Source: Warburgia ugandensis (taxonomy: Eukaryota > Streptophyta > Magnoliopsida > Canellales > Canellaceae). Taken from it: DNA of 64,000 nt. Shown in pieces: positions 49,074-61,449 of the stretch. The notes under the pieces were generated by a model. The model did not search any database. It was given only the letters and a program-made list of their open reading frames with translations, and had not been told where the DNA came from. The position numbers and the translations under genes were made by a program. Every line of letters begins with the position of its first letter. Position 1 is the first letter of the stretch. Where the stretch lies: NCBI GenBank assembly GCA_035236585.1, contig CP141138.1, forward strand, positions 32,313,437-32,377,436, in the 5' to 3' direction.

Positions 49074-50400
49074 TATGATTTCCTTCTTGTTACCCAAGGC
49101 AAATTGATGTTTAGTTTGATTTGTCATGGAATGGAGCAACATACCTTAAGTCCCCAAGTTTTTGTTTATCTACAATTAACATGAAAGAACTCTTACAAAC
49201 CACTATATTTCTACTAGCTTAAGTATAGAATTAGTGTTAAAAATGCCTAGTTCTAGTTTAAGTATATGAGTTGTTATCTCTTACCACATTTCATAATACA
49301 GGAATCACATGTTGAATGATCAATTTTGGACTATAAATTGTAGGTTTTACTTGTTTGTAACATTAGGATGAAGGATCTATAGGGCTGCTCACTTAAGTTG
49401 GAACTTACACTAACATCTAGTGGAAATATGAAGTAGTTTAAACCTTGTATGTGTTAAAGACCTATAAGACTTGTAAGCTTGATGCTAACCCTGCTTAAAA
49501 TTTCAAAATTTATGTATACAGTAGGGACATTGGGAGAAAAATGGAGGTTAATATATAGTTCCTAAAGTGTTGAGCTATGGGGAAAACCTAAGTAGAATCC
49601 CTATGAAACATCACATCTTTAAACTTGTGCTGTAGGATGAGTTGGGTGATTGATCTTAAGGTGAATTAAATCTTAAAATGTTGAGACATAGACTTGTAGC
49701 CTTTATGGAACATGTAAAGAAATATTCCTAAAGTCTTGCATGACCAAAAATGGGAAAACAAAACATCTTATCAATAACCACTAACTAGATCGTTTTAACA
49801 TGGTTTTACTACTACTTTTTGAAATGGTTTAGCCACTAATTTGTAAGATTTAAACATATTCATATTCATATGAAATTCTTAACATTCATTCTTGGAAAGT
49901 TTCTCTTAATGCCATGGAATAAACGCTATAGATATCTACATGTTATGGCCTAAAATGATAACATGTTTATTGTTATTGATGAGAATTTTAGCATTGACTC
50001 TATTATGTTTCACATTGTTATATGTGTGCTTATAGCTTGTCATAGATCCATCTTATATGACTATTGGATTTGAATACTTGGTTGATTGATGTGAAACATG
50101 GAAAATTTGCATTATCTTATATAAGAGAGCTATTTGTCACAGGGTATGAACAAAGCATGAATGGTAAGACACTTGTTGTTTTTTATATGGATATGGATTG
50201 CATGTTTTTGAATATCAAGAGCATTACCTTTTAAATGATGAATGCATGTTTTGGAAGCTCATGTAAACCATGTTTTATAGTTTGTTGAGGCTATTGACTT
50301 GAAAGGTTATTTTTCATAACTTGGAAATGAATGAATTTAAATGGTTTCTTATAAGGCTTTGAAAAGGAATCTTATCTTCATGCAGTGATTTTTGTTATGA

Positions 50401-50573
50401 ATGATTGGGCAAGTTCTTGAATGAGCAAATGTAAGTCCCTTGGATGATTTGGCAAGTGCTTGAATGAGGAGGTGTAAGTTTCTTGGATGATTGGGTAAGT
50501 ACTCGAATGAACAGGTGTAAGTCCCTTGGATGATAGGGAAAGTGCTCATAGAGCTAGTGTAAGTCCTCGAGAC
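50401..50573 (+). repeat. 43-base minisatellite, four copies
   Basis: Units start 'atgattgggcaag' or a variant at 50401, 50444, 50487 and 50530 and end in 'gtaagtcccttgg'. The period of 43 is not a multiple of three, so the repeat is not protein-driven. Confidence 0.85.
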
Positions 50574-50847
50574 ACTATGCTGGGAGGTGTAGACTGGTCC
50601 TTGTGCTTTGACATGATAAAAATTCCTGATGTGAGCGTGATGAGTTCAGAGTTTAGCATCGTGGGTTGCTCTTACGATGAGTGGGTAACCACATGAGGGA
50701 TGGCCTACAAAATAAGACCGTGTGGTATCCACAACCATCGTAGATGAGAAAGAAGTTGCCTTTGGGTGGTGGTAGTCCCTTTATGAGCATAGATGTCTGG
50801 ATGGGATTTGTGGACATGAATTGACATGTTGGCCATTCTTGAGATAA

Positions 50848-50957
50848 CATTGTTCCTTAATGGTAGGACTGTATGCCACTCTAAGATAGATTGTTCTTCG
50901 GTGGTAGAATTGTATGTAACTAACTATTCCCTAGTGGTAAGACTGTATGCCATTTGG
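50848..50957 (+). repeat. Three imperfect short tandem repeats in H
   Basis: Units of the form 'ttcctta.tggtaggactgtatg' recur about every 35-45 bases, each followed by a short AT-rich spacer. Confidence 0.6.
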
Positions 50958-51456
50958 TTTTCATCCACTAATTTCATCTTTTGCTGATACCAAGCTCTAA
51001 CCGATAAATTTATCAGGTGATCTTACATTGATTCATGATATACCTTGGGTTTCCAAGATCAATGAACATCAGGATTTCAGTTTACAAATGATGTGATGTG
51101 ATTAATTGAGAATCATGAACAATTTACATAATGATGTTTTCAAATGATGAATGACTGTGAATGCTAAGTGATATTGAAGGTAAGGATGTTGTGTGGAAAC
51201 TTGTACTTAGGATAATATAAATGCTTCATGGAATGAATGTATTACATCTCATGTTTGAATGTAGACATAACTATATTATAATAATGTTGACCAAGTACAT
51301 TTGATTTAGTTTATCTATGATTGATTTATGAACTATCTATGTATAAGTATGTATATATAAGTATGTGCAATAACACCAATTTCTAAATTCCATTTCATGT
51401 AATTTTCAATTTTATTTTGAATGAAATGTGAATTTGGAATTCCAAGTTTGAGTTTT

Positions 51457-53280
51457 GATATACATATAGAAATATTACATATATACATCTAATTTTAGTA
51501 TGTCTTAGCCTCAGAAATCACTTAATCATCACTAATTAAGGTTAATTCTACAATTTTGCAGGTCTAGGGTACAAATTAAAAAAACAAAATTAACTATTTT
51601 ACTCCTGAACGAACAACTTCACTAACCAAACTACATTATGGACCCATACATGTCATTCATGAAGTTATTAAGTTTAGAATAATCATTAGATGTCAAAATC
51701 AAATTTAGAGTAGTCAAAAATCTTAAATGGAATGCCAAGCCTTATCCAATCAAAATAGGGTGTTCGTATTAAAAGTAAGGTGACAGAACTTCCAAAGGAA
51801 GCATTGAAGCCAACCACCACCTTTGAAACCTCTAAAGGAAGACTGGATCACATACAGTGAGATCATATACAATGGGAGCTTTTGAAATAAACCAAGTAGA
51901 AGACCGAGGTCCGTGGTAGACTTATTTCTTACTTTCTCTCTCCTACCCAACCAAAGAAATGGACCACTAAAGGGGGACCACACAATTTATATGAAAATTT
52001 GGTGATTCCTAATCAATTATAAGTGGAAAAAAATAAAGTGATTTGTGGATAAAAACAAGGAAAAGAAGAGAGAGACTATTTATGGAATTTCTATAGTTGA
52101 AAGTCATCTTATACTTTAAGCACTTAAAGGTCAAGATCAACACCTATAAATGCATATCCTAAGAAGCCAATGAAGACATTTTTAAGGATTAATAAGAAGC
52201 TATATTGCAATGAAGACCAAAGTGGAAGTCTATTGGTGGAAGAGTTTCCATAGAGCTACCTATCTAAATTCAAGGAAAGGAGATCCCTTAAAATGTGGAA
52301 AAAGACAACCGACCTATGTGGAATACTATTGGCTAGACAAAAAACATGAAAAACCTAGAATGGATAAGGAATCTAGGCCATCCAATCAAGGGCAATCCAA
52401 TTCAACGATGGAGAGTAAAGATGCCTTAAAAGAAGATCTATTCAGATAAGATTACTTTGACCAAATTTCAGCCATACACTTAAAAAATTAGAAACTCCAA
52501 CACATTTCCATGGTTTCCATGCCTCTCACATATTCAATCTTTAATCCCACCTAACATCCTATATTTCTTAATCTTACTCCATTCCTTTCCTCCTAAGAAT
52601 GCTAGTTTCCTATCCCATCAAAACTTCCTTCCTAACCACCCATATCCCTTTCCCTTCCCTACTTTCCTAGTACAATTCACTTTGCACTTTGATTTCAAGT
52701 CAAATACCACATCCCACTTGATTTTCGTACCTCCCTCTCTCTCTCTCTCCTCTTCTCCTCATCATCCAAACTATCCCAACCTTCCTTTCTTTTTTACTTT
52801 TAAATCCTAACTTTCCATTCCTAGGTCTTCCTTCTCCTAAAACTCTCAAATAAGAGGTTAAAGAGAAGGAAAACTCATCTTCTACCTTTCCCTAGAGTTC
52901 AAGAGCCAAAATAAGGAGAAATAGAGGGAGAAAGATTAGCTTCACCCAAGCTTCCTTCAAGCATTAATGTCCAACCTTTTGGAGCAAATGTAAAAGTCCT
53001 CAACCCTAACCAATTTTCCTTCTTTTTCCTTCAATTATTCTTCTCTTTTTCTCTCTTTTTTTTCTTTTATTTTCTTATTCTCCCTTCTTCCATCTCCATA
53101 CCTACACCCAATCTCCATGCATCACCCATGTAGTTTCCCATGCATGTTTTGAATTCATCCTTCATGTTTATTTTGTATGCACCAGATATAGTTGCATGTA
53201 GTTCTCTTCAATTTTCCTTTTCTTCTAGTCTTATTATCATGAACTAAAATGAAATGTATTTAGTATGTGTATGATTTGTA
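51457..53280 (-). repeat. Repeat R, copy 3 (R3), right arm of a long inverted repeat
   Basis: On the minus strand it runs parallel to R2 as far as R2 goes, then to R1: the complement of 'cccaagcttccttcaagcat' near 52946-52965 matches 20680-20700. That gives R a length of at least 1.8 kb. A (CT) run at about 52733-52752 lies inside. The open frames here (for example 52210-52449) have no recognisable motif and are probably chance. Confidence 0.6.
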
Positions 53281-56237
53281 AAATGGTCAATCTTCTCCAT
53301 TTAGTAGAGAGCTAATGAGTGAGGATTGTTTGAGATAAAATATGGGACTCAACCTTAGGAAATTCTATGTATATATTTATTATAAACCCTCAAGAGGCCT
53401 AACTCATCCACTCGGGGTAACCGAGGGTTTTAAGGCTTGTCGTATATGTTAAATGCAATCGTGAGTACTTACAAAAGTGGCACCTTGTATTTGTTTTTGT
53501 ACAATGATTTTTCACATGTTTTCCGCGGGACTAGAAAAATGCTAGGTGGGGGTACAATTATTGTTGAATTTTTCATAAAAACTACCCAATTAGTACCCAT
53601 GTATTACAACTTCTAGGGGTAAATTAGAGTTTTTAAACCAAAATTCATAACACATGCACTTTTTGACCTAATAACCCAAAAGTTTGTTATTTTGTAGGTC
53701 CAAAAACTATTCCAAGGTAAGTATGCGATTAATCATGTTTTTCTAGGATTTGATTAGGATTTTCAGTTTTTGTAGGAAGTATGATAGTGATCCAAAGGTT
53801 GAGATCAATTGGGATGGAATTGAAGATCAAGGTCGAAAGATCAAGTCAAAACCTCAAAATCATCACTTCAAAGTAAACAAAAGGCCAAGATTATCTTGTG
53901 GACCAGTAATGATGTTATTAAAGGAGCTAAAGATGGCCAAAGAGGGCCCATGAAATAAGCCATGCAGTCCCATCATCTTTACATGGAAGCCACTTAAGCC
54001 ATAACAGAAGGTGGTAAGGTAAGGAATCCAAGCCAAATCATACAAGCCACTCAAGCCAAGGGTTGAAGGCAATATAATAAGCCAAGGAAGCTTCCTAAGC
54101 CAACCATGAGCTTAGCCAATGGAGCCTTCAAAGTGAGCCATCTAAGTAATCAAACTAAGCTAAATGGAAGGCCAGGATTGGAGGAGATTCAAGAGAGTTA
54201 TCCATGAGTTATTTTGAAGATAATTAAGGTAAAATCTATTAATATAGGAGGCCATGTGGATCAATGGAATAAGAGCAACCAATTTTTAGAGTTTTTCTCA
54301 CTTTTTCTCACTTTTTCTTGCATTTTCCTTAATTTCCACCTCACCCTTAAGAAGCACTACGAATTTCCAAAACACCATCTCATTCCACCTCTTAGGAAAC
54401 TTCCCAACCAACCAAATTTCTCCACCTAATAGATACCACCTCTTTCCTAACTATTCCCCACCACTTTCCTTAAAAACTAGGCTTCAACAATTTTAGAATG
54501 GGGGAGACGCCCCTTCTTAAAAAGGTGGCATCTCCCACCTACCTCCATTCTTAAGACAGCCAACTACTTCCCCCTACTTTCATATGTGGTGTCCATCCTT
54601 CTCCCCCATCCTAGCCTTTCAATTTGACCCTCTTTAATCCCCACCACTCTTTCTACATAGGAAAAGCACATCTCTTCCATAGGAAGGAGGCACCCACCCC
54701 CTACCAGGCTAAAAATCCAAGCTAAACACCACCTTTTTTCTCCATAGGAAAAGGATATCTCCTCCATAGGAAGGAGATGCCCACTACTTTCCAGCCCAGT
54801 TGTTTCCTTTTGCTTGTTTTTTTGTGATGTCTTTGGGTGCTGCTACAAAATTCCAAGGTTTATGTTTCTTCTTCAAGTGTTAAACCTATGATTTGTGTGG
54901 TCTTGATTCATGGTTGGTCTTTGTTGGAATTTCTTTATTTTCATATTAGTTTTCCTTGTTTTCCTTTAGCTTTCCTTGATTTAAAACTAAGATTCAAGTC
55001 TGGTTTTCCCTTGGAGTGATAGCCAAGGGAAGTCATTTTGAATCTAGTTTTGTTCTTTAGCTTTCATTGCATCTTTATTCTCTTTCAGCCCTCTTGATTT
55101 TTCATCTTTGGTTGCTTAAGTTCCATTGGATTGTTGTCTTAGTTTTAAATAGGATTCTCCCTTGATTTCAAGCATACTTTGTTATGAGTGAATGTTGGGA
55201 CAATTGAAGAATAATGTGGCTTGTAATTAAGGATTGATTGAGATTAAGTGAACATCATTGTAATAGCATTTAAGTTTCAGATTTGGACTACATGTATGGA
55301 GTGTTATGTTGATGACTTTTTGGATGTGATTCAATGAGATTAGTTGGAAATTTCAATTCATGTTTTCATCCAGCAGTGAATTAACTTTGTTCTTGAATGT
55401 ATGAATGCATTAGAAGTGATCAATTCCACGTTTTACATGTTCTAGTCATTGAATGTTTTGATTACCTTACTGCTGGAATTTCTTTGCATAAATGGTGTAT
55501 GTTAATTTCTGGCACTATACAATCATGTTCACTTGGCTTTTCAAGAGTCCAATTAGATCATTAGATAGTTTAGTTAATGATAGAAATAAATGTCATGCTT
55601 AGGTTTCCAAAGTAGTTGATTAATCCAATTCTATCTAATGAATCATGCATACCATTCCATGTTTACATGCATGTTAATTGGTTAGTTTTTCTTTCATTGT
55701 TGTTAGTAATTGCTTTCATTTATTTTTCTAATTTGGTTGTAGTTAGATTCCATTATTTTGCATCATAGTTAGTGAGAAAGTAATCAAATTTGTCATACTT
55801 GTTAAAATAGTTGATTTGGTTGCTTAGTTTTCTTAGTTTTGCATGATTAGGAAAGTAGTTTGTTAAAGCATGTTTCCATTAGATTAGTTGTTAATTTCAT
55901 GTTTTGCAAAGTTAGTTCAGGAAAGTTGCTAAATTGCATTTTAGGAAAGTCATCAAATTAGTAAGTTTTTAATTTAGGAAAGTTTTAATTTTAGAAAGTG
56001 CCTGTTTAGGAAAGTTTTCCATTTGGCATGTTTCTTGTTTTTTCTTAGTTTCTAATTTCATGTTTCAATTTTCATTCTTAATTTAGGACAAAAATCACTT
56101 GAATTTTTGCTAGATTAGATAGTTTAAAGTAGGGACCACTAGCATCACAATCATTCACTCCTAGTGGGATTGACCTCACTAGCACACTATATTGCAAACG
56201 ATGAGTGGGCATGCGGGTTTTAATTAAAAAGACAACA
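53281..56237 (+). mobile_element. Athila-like 3' tail plus LTR (F)
   Basis: 53281-53561 matches the last 280 bases of the internal tail of A, with 'aaaccctcaagaggcctaac' and 'ggggtaaccgagggtttt', and ends in a G-tract (53546-53552) shortly before the LTR. The LTR starts TGTTGAATTTTTC at 53562 and ends near 56237 after 'gtgggattgacctcact'. It is about 2.7 kb, close to the A-type LTR. The body of the element is missing to the left, where R3 abuts. Old. Confidence 0.65.
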
Positions 56238-57217
56238 TGACATAATATGTGGGCCTACAACAAAATTCAAGCCTAGAAGAAGAAGTTTTACTTGCTTTCC
56301 TTTACTTTGCTATGTATCAAATTCTTATAAATTTTTCATTAATAGTATAGTTCTCTTCTTTTCTTAGTTAAATTATTTCCTAACTTTGATTCTCAGTTTG
56401 TTATAGTTTAAAAAGTTTCCTAGTTCCTTAATTATTCTCTCTTACTTAGAATTTACTTTCTAGTTGTTAATTTAGAAGTTTAGTCTAATCATTAGTCATT
56501 TTTACTTTCCTTGACATTAGCTTCAATTAGAAAGTTTACTTCTTCTAGCTTTCCTTGAATGCTTGGTTAGGTTAAAATAACATAACGTATGTGTTAATTA
56601 ACTCCATTCATCATAGAATCCACATAGGATCAACCCGTATTTGCTTATTCTATACTTCAATAGAGTTGTGCACCCATGATAATTATTAAGACACATCGTT
56701 GTCAGGGACAGTTTGATTAAGATCTAGGTTAAAATGATTGTAGATTAAGATTGCATATAGTTGCACTTGCACAATTTCCTTATTCCTAAGATTTTCATAT
56801 TTTCTTATTCTAATTGAGCTGGAATTTGGACATGAGTAAAGCTTTGGAAGAAGACCTCGGGATAGTTTCTAATTATATTTTTTATTTGAATGGATTGTAT
56901 TGAAGTTGAAAATATATTTTTTATAATAATTCATTCAAAATTAAGGGTTGCAATAATATAGGTCAAGGGTGGGCCATACTAACTTGGAAGATGAGGTAGC
57001 CTATGAATCCCTTGTACAAGAAGACACATTCTAGGACCCCACTATAGGAGAAATCTGAAAGAGAGGAGGAGCTACCTAGGATTAACAATAATTTAAAAGC
57101 CTCTCCTTTATAGAAATTCATGATAAGAAGCCTTTCACCATTGTTTGCCTTAGGGAATAGAATATTTTGTGTTCTTGTTTGTTTCCTTGTTTTTTCATTT
57201 AGGTTGCATATTTTAGA

Positions 57218-57398
57218 GGGGGAGCCTTGGCGCAACGGTAAAATTATTCATCATGTGGCCTTGAGGTCACGAGTTCAAGGCGTGGAATCAATCTCTTGCA
57301 AAATACAAGGTAAGGCTGCCTACTATAAGCCCTTGTGATTCGTCCCTTCCCTAAACTGCGCATAGGTGGGAGCGTCATGCACTAGGGCAGCCCTTTTT
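57218..57398 (+). mobile_element. Au-type tRNA-derived SINE
   Basis: The 5' part carries a Pol III A box ('agccttggcgcaacgg', 57223-57238) and B box ('ggtcacgagttcaaggc', 57265-57281). The 3' part has the Au SINE words 'ggtaaggctgcctac', 'cgtcccttccc' and 'gggagcgtcatgcacta', ending 'gggcagccctttt'. At about 181 bases it is essentially full length for the Au family, which is widespread in flowering plants. It sits in the leader of element E. The flanks 'tattttag' and 'ctatttaag' may be a decayed target duplication. Au SINEs rely on LINE machinery in trans. Confidence 0.9.
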
Positions 57399-57649
57399 AT
57401 TCTATTTAAGGTTTGCCCTAGACTAGGGAGGTAAAAAAGAAAAAGAAAAAAAAAAAATCTTTCATTGTATACAATGACTTAGCTTCGTTGTTTATAACCA
57501 AAAGTTATAATACATCATCTATTGGTGTATGCTTAGTCGTTGATCACTTAATCCTAATCTAATACTTATAGTGACAGGAATCTAACAATCTATGAGGCAA
57601 GGCCAAAGGACTTTAAAAGATCAAGAGATCCTTGCCATAGAAATGACAG

Positions 57650-58260
57650 ATGAAAGTTGTAGATGTGAAACCGTTAAAGGATTACTCTACACCAGTTCAA
57701 TTCAACTCTCCATCTTGTATAGCTTTACCTACAACCAACGTAGACCACTTTGAGTTGAAACTAGGAGTTATTCAACTCCTTTATAATTTCCATGGTTTAG
57801 ATAAGGAGGACCCATACCACCATGTCAAAGAATTTCTTGACATCTATTCTACATTCAAATACTACCAGTTCTCTAATTAATCTATAAGGTTGAGACCATC
57901 CCCATTTTCATTAATGGATAAAGCTAAGTGACTCAACTCTCTAAAAGTAAGGTTTATCACCACATGGGATCCATTATATAGAATATTCCTGAATAAGATT
58001 TTACCGGACCACAAAACCAACACTCTCAGGTGCAAAATTAGACCATTCCAACAAAAAGAGGGAGAGCATTTCTATGAATGTTGGGAAAGTTGGAAGGACT
58101 AGCTATTGAAATTACCCCCCATTGTTTCAAAAAGTAGCAATAGGTTCAGTATTTTTATGAAGGTTTGACATCGTAGAGCATATGATAGACACCACTGGTG
58201 GAGGAGCTTTCATGGCTAAAGGAGATGTTGAAGCATGAAATTTCTTTGATACACTTGCTA
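57650..58260 (+). pseudogene. Gag region of element E
   Basis: The open stretch 57650-57880 shows 'FELKLGVIQLL' and 'DPYHHVKEFLDIYSTFK', the conserved Athila/Tat Gag phrases. The following sequence near 57970-58110 continues the capsid pattern. Fossil. Confidence 0.75.
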
Positions 58261-59429
58261 GTAATTCCTAGTAGTGGGATTATTCTACCCACATGAAAAG
58301 AAATTCACAACCAGCAAAGAAAGGTAGAATATATGAGATAGGGTTCACTGGAGATCTGTATAATAAAAGTGACATGTTGACCTAGAAAATAGATTATCTA
58401 ACCCAACCCAATGGTTTGATGCTTTCATGATGAATAGACCTCCCGTGCAACCACAGTCTGAAGTTTTGCTTTGTTCCAATCCCAATTACTTTGCTTGCTC
58501 GTGTCCATCTAGCTCTAGTTTCCCAAAGTTCTCTTTAGAGTAAGCATATGTTATGAAGGCATATCACAATCCTTACAATAATAACACTTATTCTAAGGCC
58601 TATTACCTTGGATGGGCCAGACATTCGAACTTGTCGTGGTCAAAGAATAACCACCAAGGGGTCCATTAGGGAACCCACCTCAATAACCTTTTCCTAGGAA
58701 CAATATGCCTCAACAGCAACAACTTCCTCAACAGTTTCCACCCTAGCAAAGGAAACAATCAATGGAGGAGACTTCAAATACGCTTATGCAAGGAATAGTG
58801 TGATTTCAAAATGAAATAAATCAATTTCAACATGATACCAAGCAAGCCTTTCAAGCCAACTCGCAATCTATTATGAAGTTGGAATATCAAATGGGTCAAC
58901 TATCTACTACTCTTCAAGAATGGGAAAATCGTAAATTTCCTAGTCATCTAGTGCCAAATCCCAAGAGTCAGTGTGAGATTAGTTTCACATTGTCTAATCA
59001 AGCCAAATCCATCAAAACCATTTGGAGTGGAAAACAAGGAGATAATTAGGCAGAAAAGCCTACGTAGCCTCAAAAAGGGAAAGAAAAAGTACATCATGTG
59101 CCCTCTTCATCTAAACCCCACCCTGATGCACTTCATGTCACAAAGGCTCCATTTAAAAGACTGAACACAACTAAGAAGGAGAATAATTATAATGAGATAT
59201 GGATATATTAAAACAAGTCAATGTTAACACTCCATTACTCAATGTCATTAAAGAATTCCCTCATTCCAAATTTTGAAAGGACTTATGCACACAAAAGCAT
59301 TAGCTTAATGTGCATAAAAAGACCTTTCTGATTGGTCAGGTCGATTCTATTCTACAACACCAAATCCCTTCAATCTACAAAGATCATGGATGCCCTATAG
59401 TCTCATGTGTTATTGGGGACATAGATTTG

Positions 59430-59640
59430 ATAAGGCACTCTTAGATTTAGGGGCCAGTGTTAACCTATTATCGTATTTAATCTACAAGCAACTAGGTTTA
59501 GGGCAAGCTAAAACCTACTACTACTACCCTCCAATTAGCAAATTGATCTGTCAAAATTCCTAGTATGTCTTGATATAGGTAGATCAATTCCTTTTTCTAG
59601 TGAATTTTTTTTGGACACTTCTAATGCTATCATCAACTGT
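59430..59640 (+). pseudogene. Aspartic protease region of element E
   Basis: 'LLDLGASVNLLSYLIY' is encoded from about 59440. The D-L-G-A/S core is the active-site wording of retropepsins in the Athila/Tat group. Fossil. Confidence 0.75.
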
Positions 59641-60189
59641 CATAATGGTGTTATGAAATTATCATTCGACAATATGAAACTGAAGTGCAACATTTTTAAT
59701 GCTACACAATAGATGGACTCTAAAGTTTCTTTTGCTATGAATATCATAGAAAGTATAGTTCATTTCACTTTCCAATCATCCTCATATTCCAATTGACTTT
59801 TGGATAAAAAAAATTCCATAGAGAAAGTTGGCCCATTACTTGAAGTTGCAACAATAGTGAACACTCCAAAATGGAGATCAAAAGTAGAGCCCCTTACATC
59901 ATCTTCCACTTCTCAAGACCCACCTAAGGAAACACCCACATTAGACCTAAAACCATTGCCTACAAGTCTAAAATATACATTTTTGGGTTCCTATGATACC
60001 TTGCATGTTATCATTGTAACTGATCTCAATCAAGAACTGGAAGGAAAACTACTTAAGACAGCAATAGGGTGGTCTATATTAGAATAAAAGGTATTATCTC
60101 CACTGTTTTCATGCACCAAACCCATTCAGAAGGGAATGTTAAAATATCTCAGGAATTGCAATAATGGCTACACCCTCATGTGAAGGAGG

Positions 60190-61330
60190 TAGTTATGGCA
60201 GGGGTTAGGTATCATATATCCCATCACTGATAGTACTTGGGTCAGTACTCTTTAGGTTTTCCCAAAGATATCTAAAGCCACAGTAGTTAGAAATGAGGAC
60301 AATGAGTTAGTTGTCACTCATATGACCATCGGGTGGAAAGTATGTATTGACTACCATATGCTGAACTCAAAAATGAGGAAAGACCACTTCCTCTTCTCTT
60401 TATACACCAAAGGCTAGAAAGGTTGGCTAGTCATAGTATTATTGTTTCCTAGATGGATATTCCAACTACAACCAAATTCCAATAGCACTGCATTGGTGAC
60501 TTTTCAAAGGTGTATGATGAGTATCTTTCTTGCTATGGTAGAGAGATTCCTTGAGGTGTTTATGGATTATTTTTTAGTATTTGGATCTATTTTGATGAGT
60601 ACTTGGCCCACCTAACTCTTGTGTTAGGGAGGTATTAAGAAAAGGAAAAGAAAATGGTATTAAACTGGGAAAAATGCCATTTCATGGTGAAAAGTGGCAT
60701 AATACTAGGGCATGTCATACCACTACAAGGCACAGAGGTAGACAAGGAAAAAGTGGACCTCATCTCTAATCTTCCCCCTCCTATGACAGTGAAGGATATT
60801 CACTCATTACTAGGCTATGCTGGATTTTATAGATGGTTTATCAACGATTTTAGAAAATTTTTTAGGCCCCTCTGTAATATGCTAGCAAAAGAGGCAATTT
60901 TTTACTTTGATGAAAATTACATGAAGGCCTTCGAACATCTCAAAGTTGAACTCATCTTTGCCCCTATCATACGACGACTAGATTGGAGCACACCATTTGA
61001 AATTATGTGTGATGCTTTCGAGTATGCAATTGGCACTATTATGGGGTAACAAATTGCTAAACTGCCCCATGTGATTTATTATGATAGTAAGACTATCAAA
61101 GATACCCAACTCAGCTACTCTACAATAGGGAAAGAGTTGTTGGAAGTAGTCTTTGCCTCAGACAAGTTTAGGTCCTACATCTAAGGGTCTAAAGTAATAA
61201 TCTACTCAAACCACACTACATTGAAGTACCTTCTTTTAAAGAATGATGCTAAACTAAGACTTAATGATGGATTCTATTGCTACAAGAATTTGAGATAGAA
61301 ATAAGGATAAGAAAGGTTCTGAAAATGTTG
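60190..61330 (+). pseudogene. RT and RNase H region of element E
   Basis: The open piece 60654-61049 (131 residues) is the best preserved. It includes 'EVDKEKVDLISNLPPP', 'LLGYAGFYRWFINDF' (RT connection) and 'TPFEIMCDAFEYAIGTIMG', the start of RNase H with its first acidic residue. Sequence to about 61330 continues RNase H. Assigned to Athila/Tat by these phrases. Fossil. Confidence 0.85.
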
Positions 61331-61449
61331 TAGTAGATGAGTCTCCTAATGAACCTATGCCCATCAAAGAAGCCTTTCATGATGAGCAACTTCTATAGGT
61401 TTCCCAATTGCCTTGGTATGTTAACCTTGTCAATTATCTTATTACATAT

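Larger units (their letters stand above)
47781..51456 (+). mobile_element. Del/Tekay-like segment (H) between inverted R copies
   Basis: About 3.7 kb of noncoding sequence contains 'gacactatgctgggaggtgt' near 50571, as in D and G, so it is probably the R-U5 part of a long LTR. Three local tandem repeat systems lie in it. At both edges it meets the same R terminus in opposite orientation (TGTAATATTTC at 47760 and its complement ending at 51479). Whether H was inserted between R copies, or R plus H form one element, is not settled. Confidence 0.45.

Noticed and set aside
47760-51479. H as a DNA transposon with about 20-bp terminal inverted repeats (TGTAATATTTC...).
   Set aside because: The inverted similarity continues more than 1 kb outward into R2 and R3, so the short termini are just the inner ends of the R copies. 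No transposase wording is present.
52210-52449. 79-residue hydrophilic frame considered as a possible host gene exon.
   Set aside because: It lies in repeat R3. The matching region of R2 does not preserve the frame, and no family is recognised.
57230-57290. A genuine tRNA gene.
   Set aside because: A and B boxes are present, but no cloverleaf with an anticodon stem or 3' acceptor can be formed. The downstream sequence is the Au SINE body.
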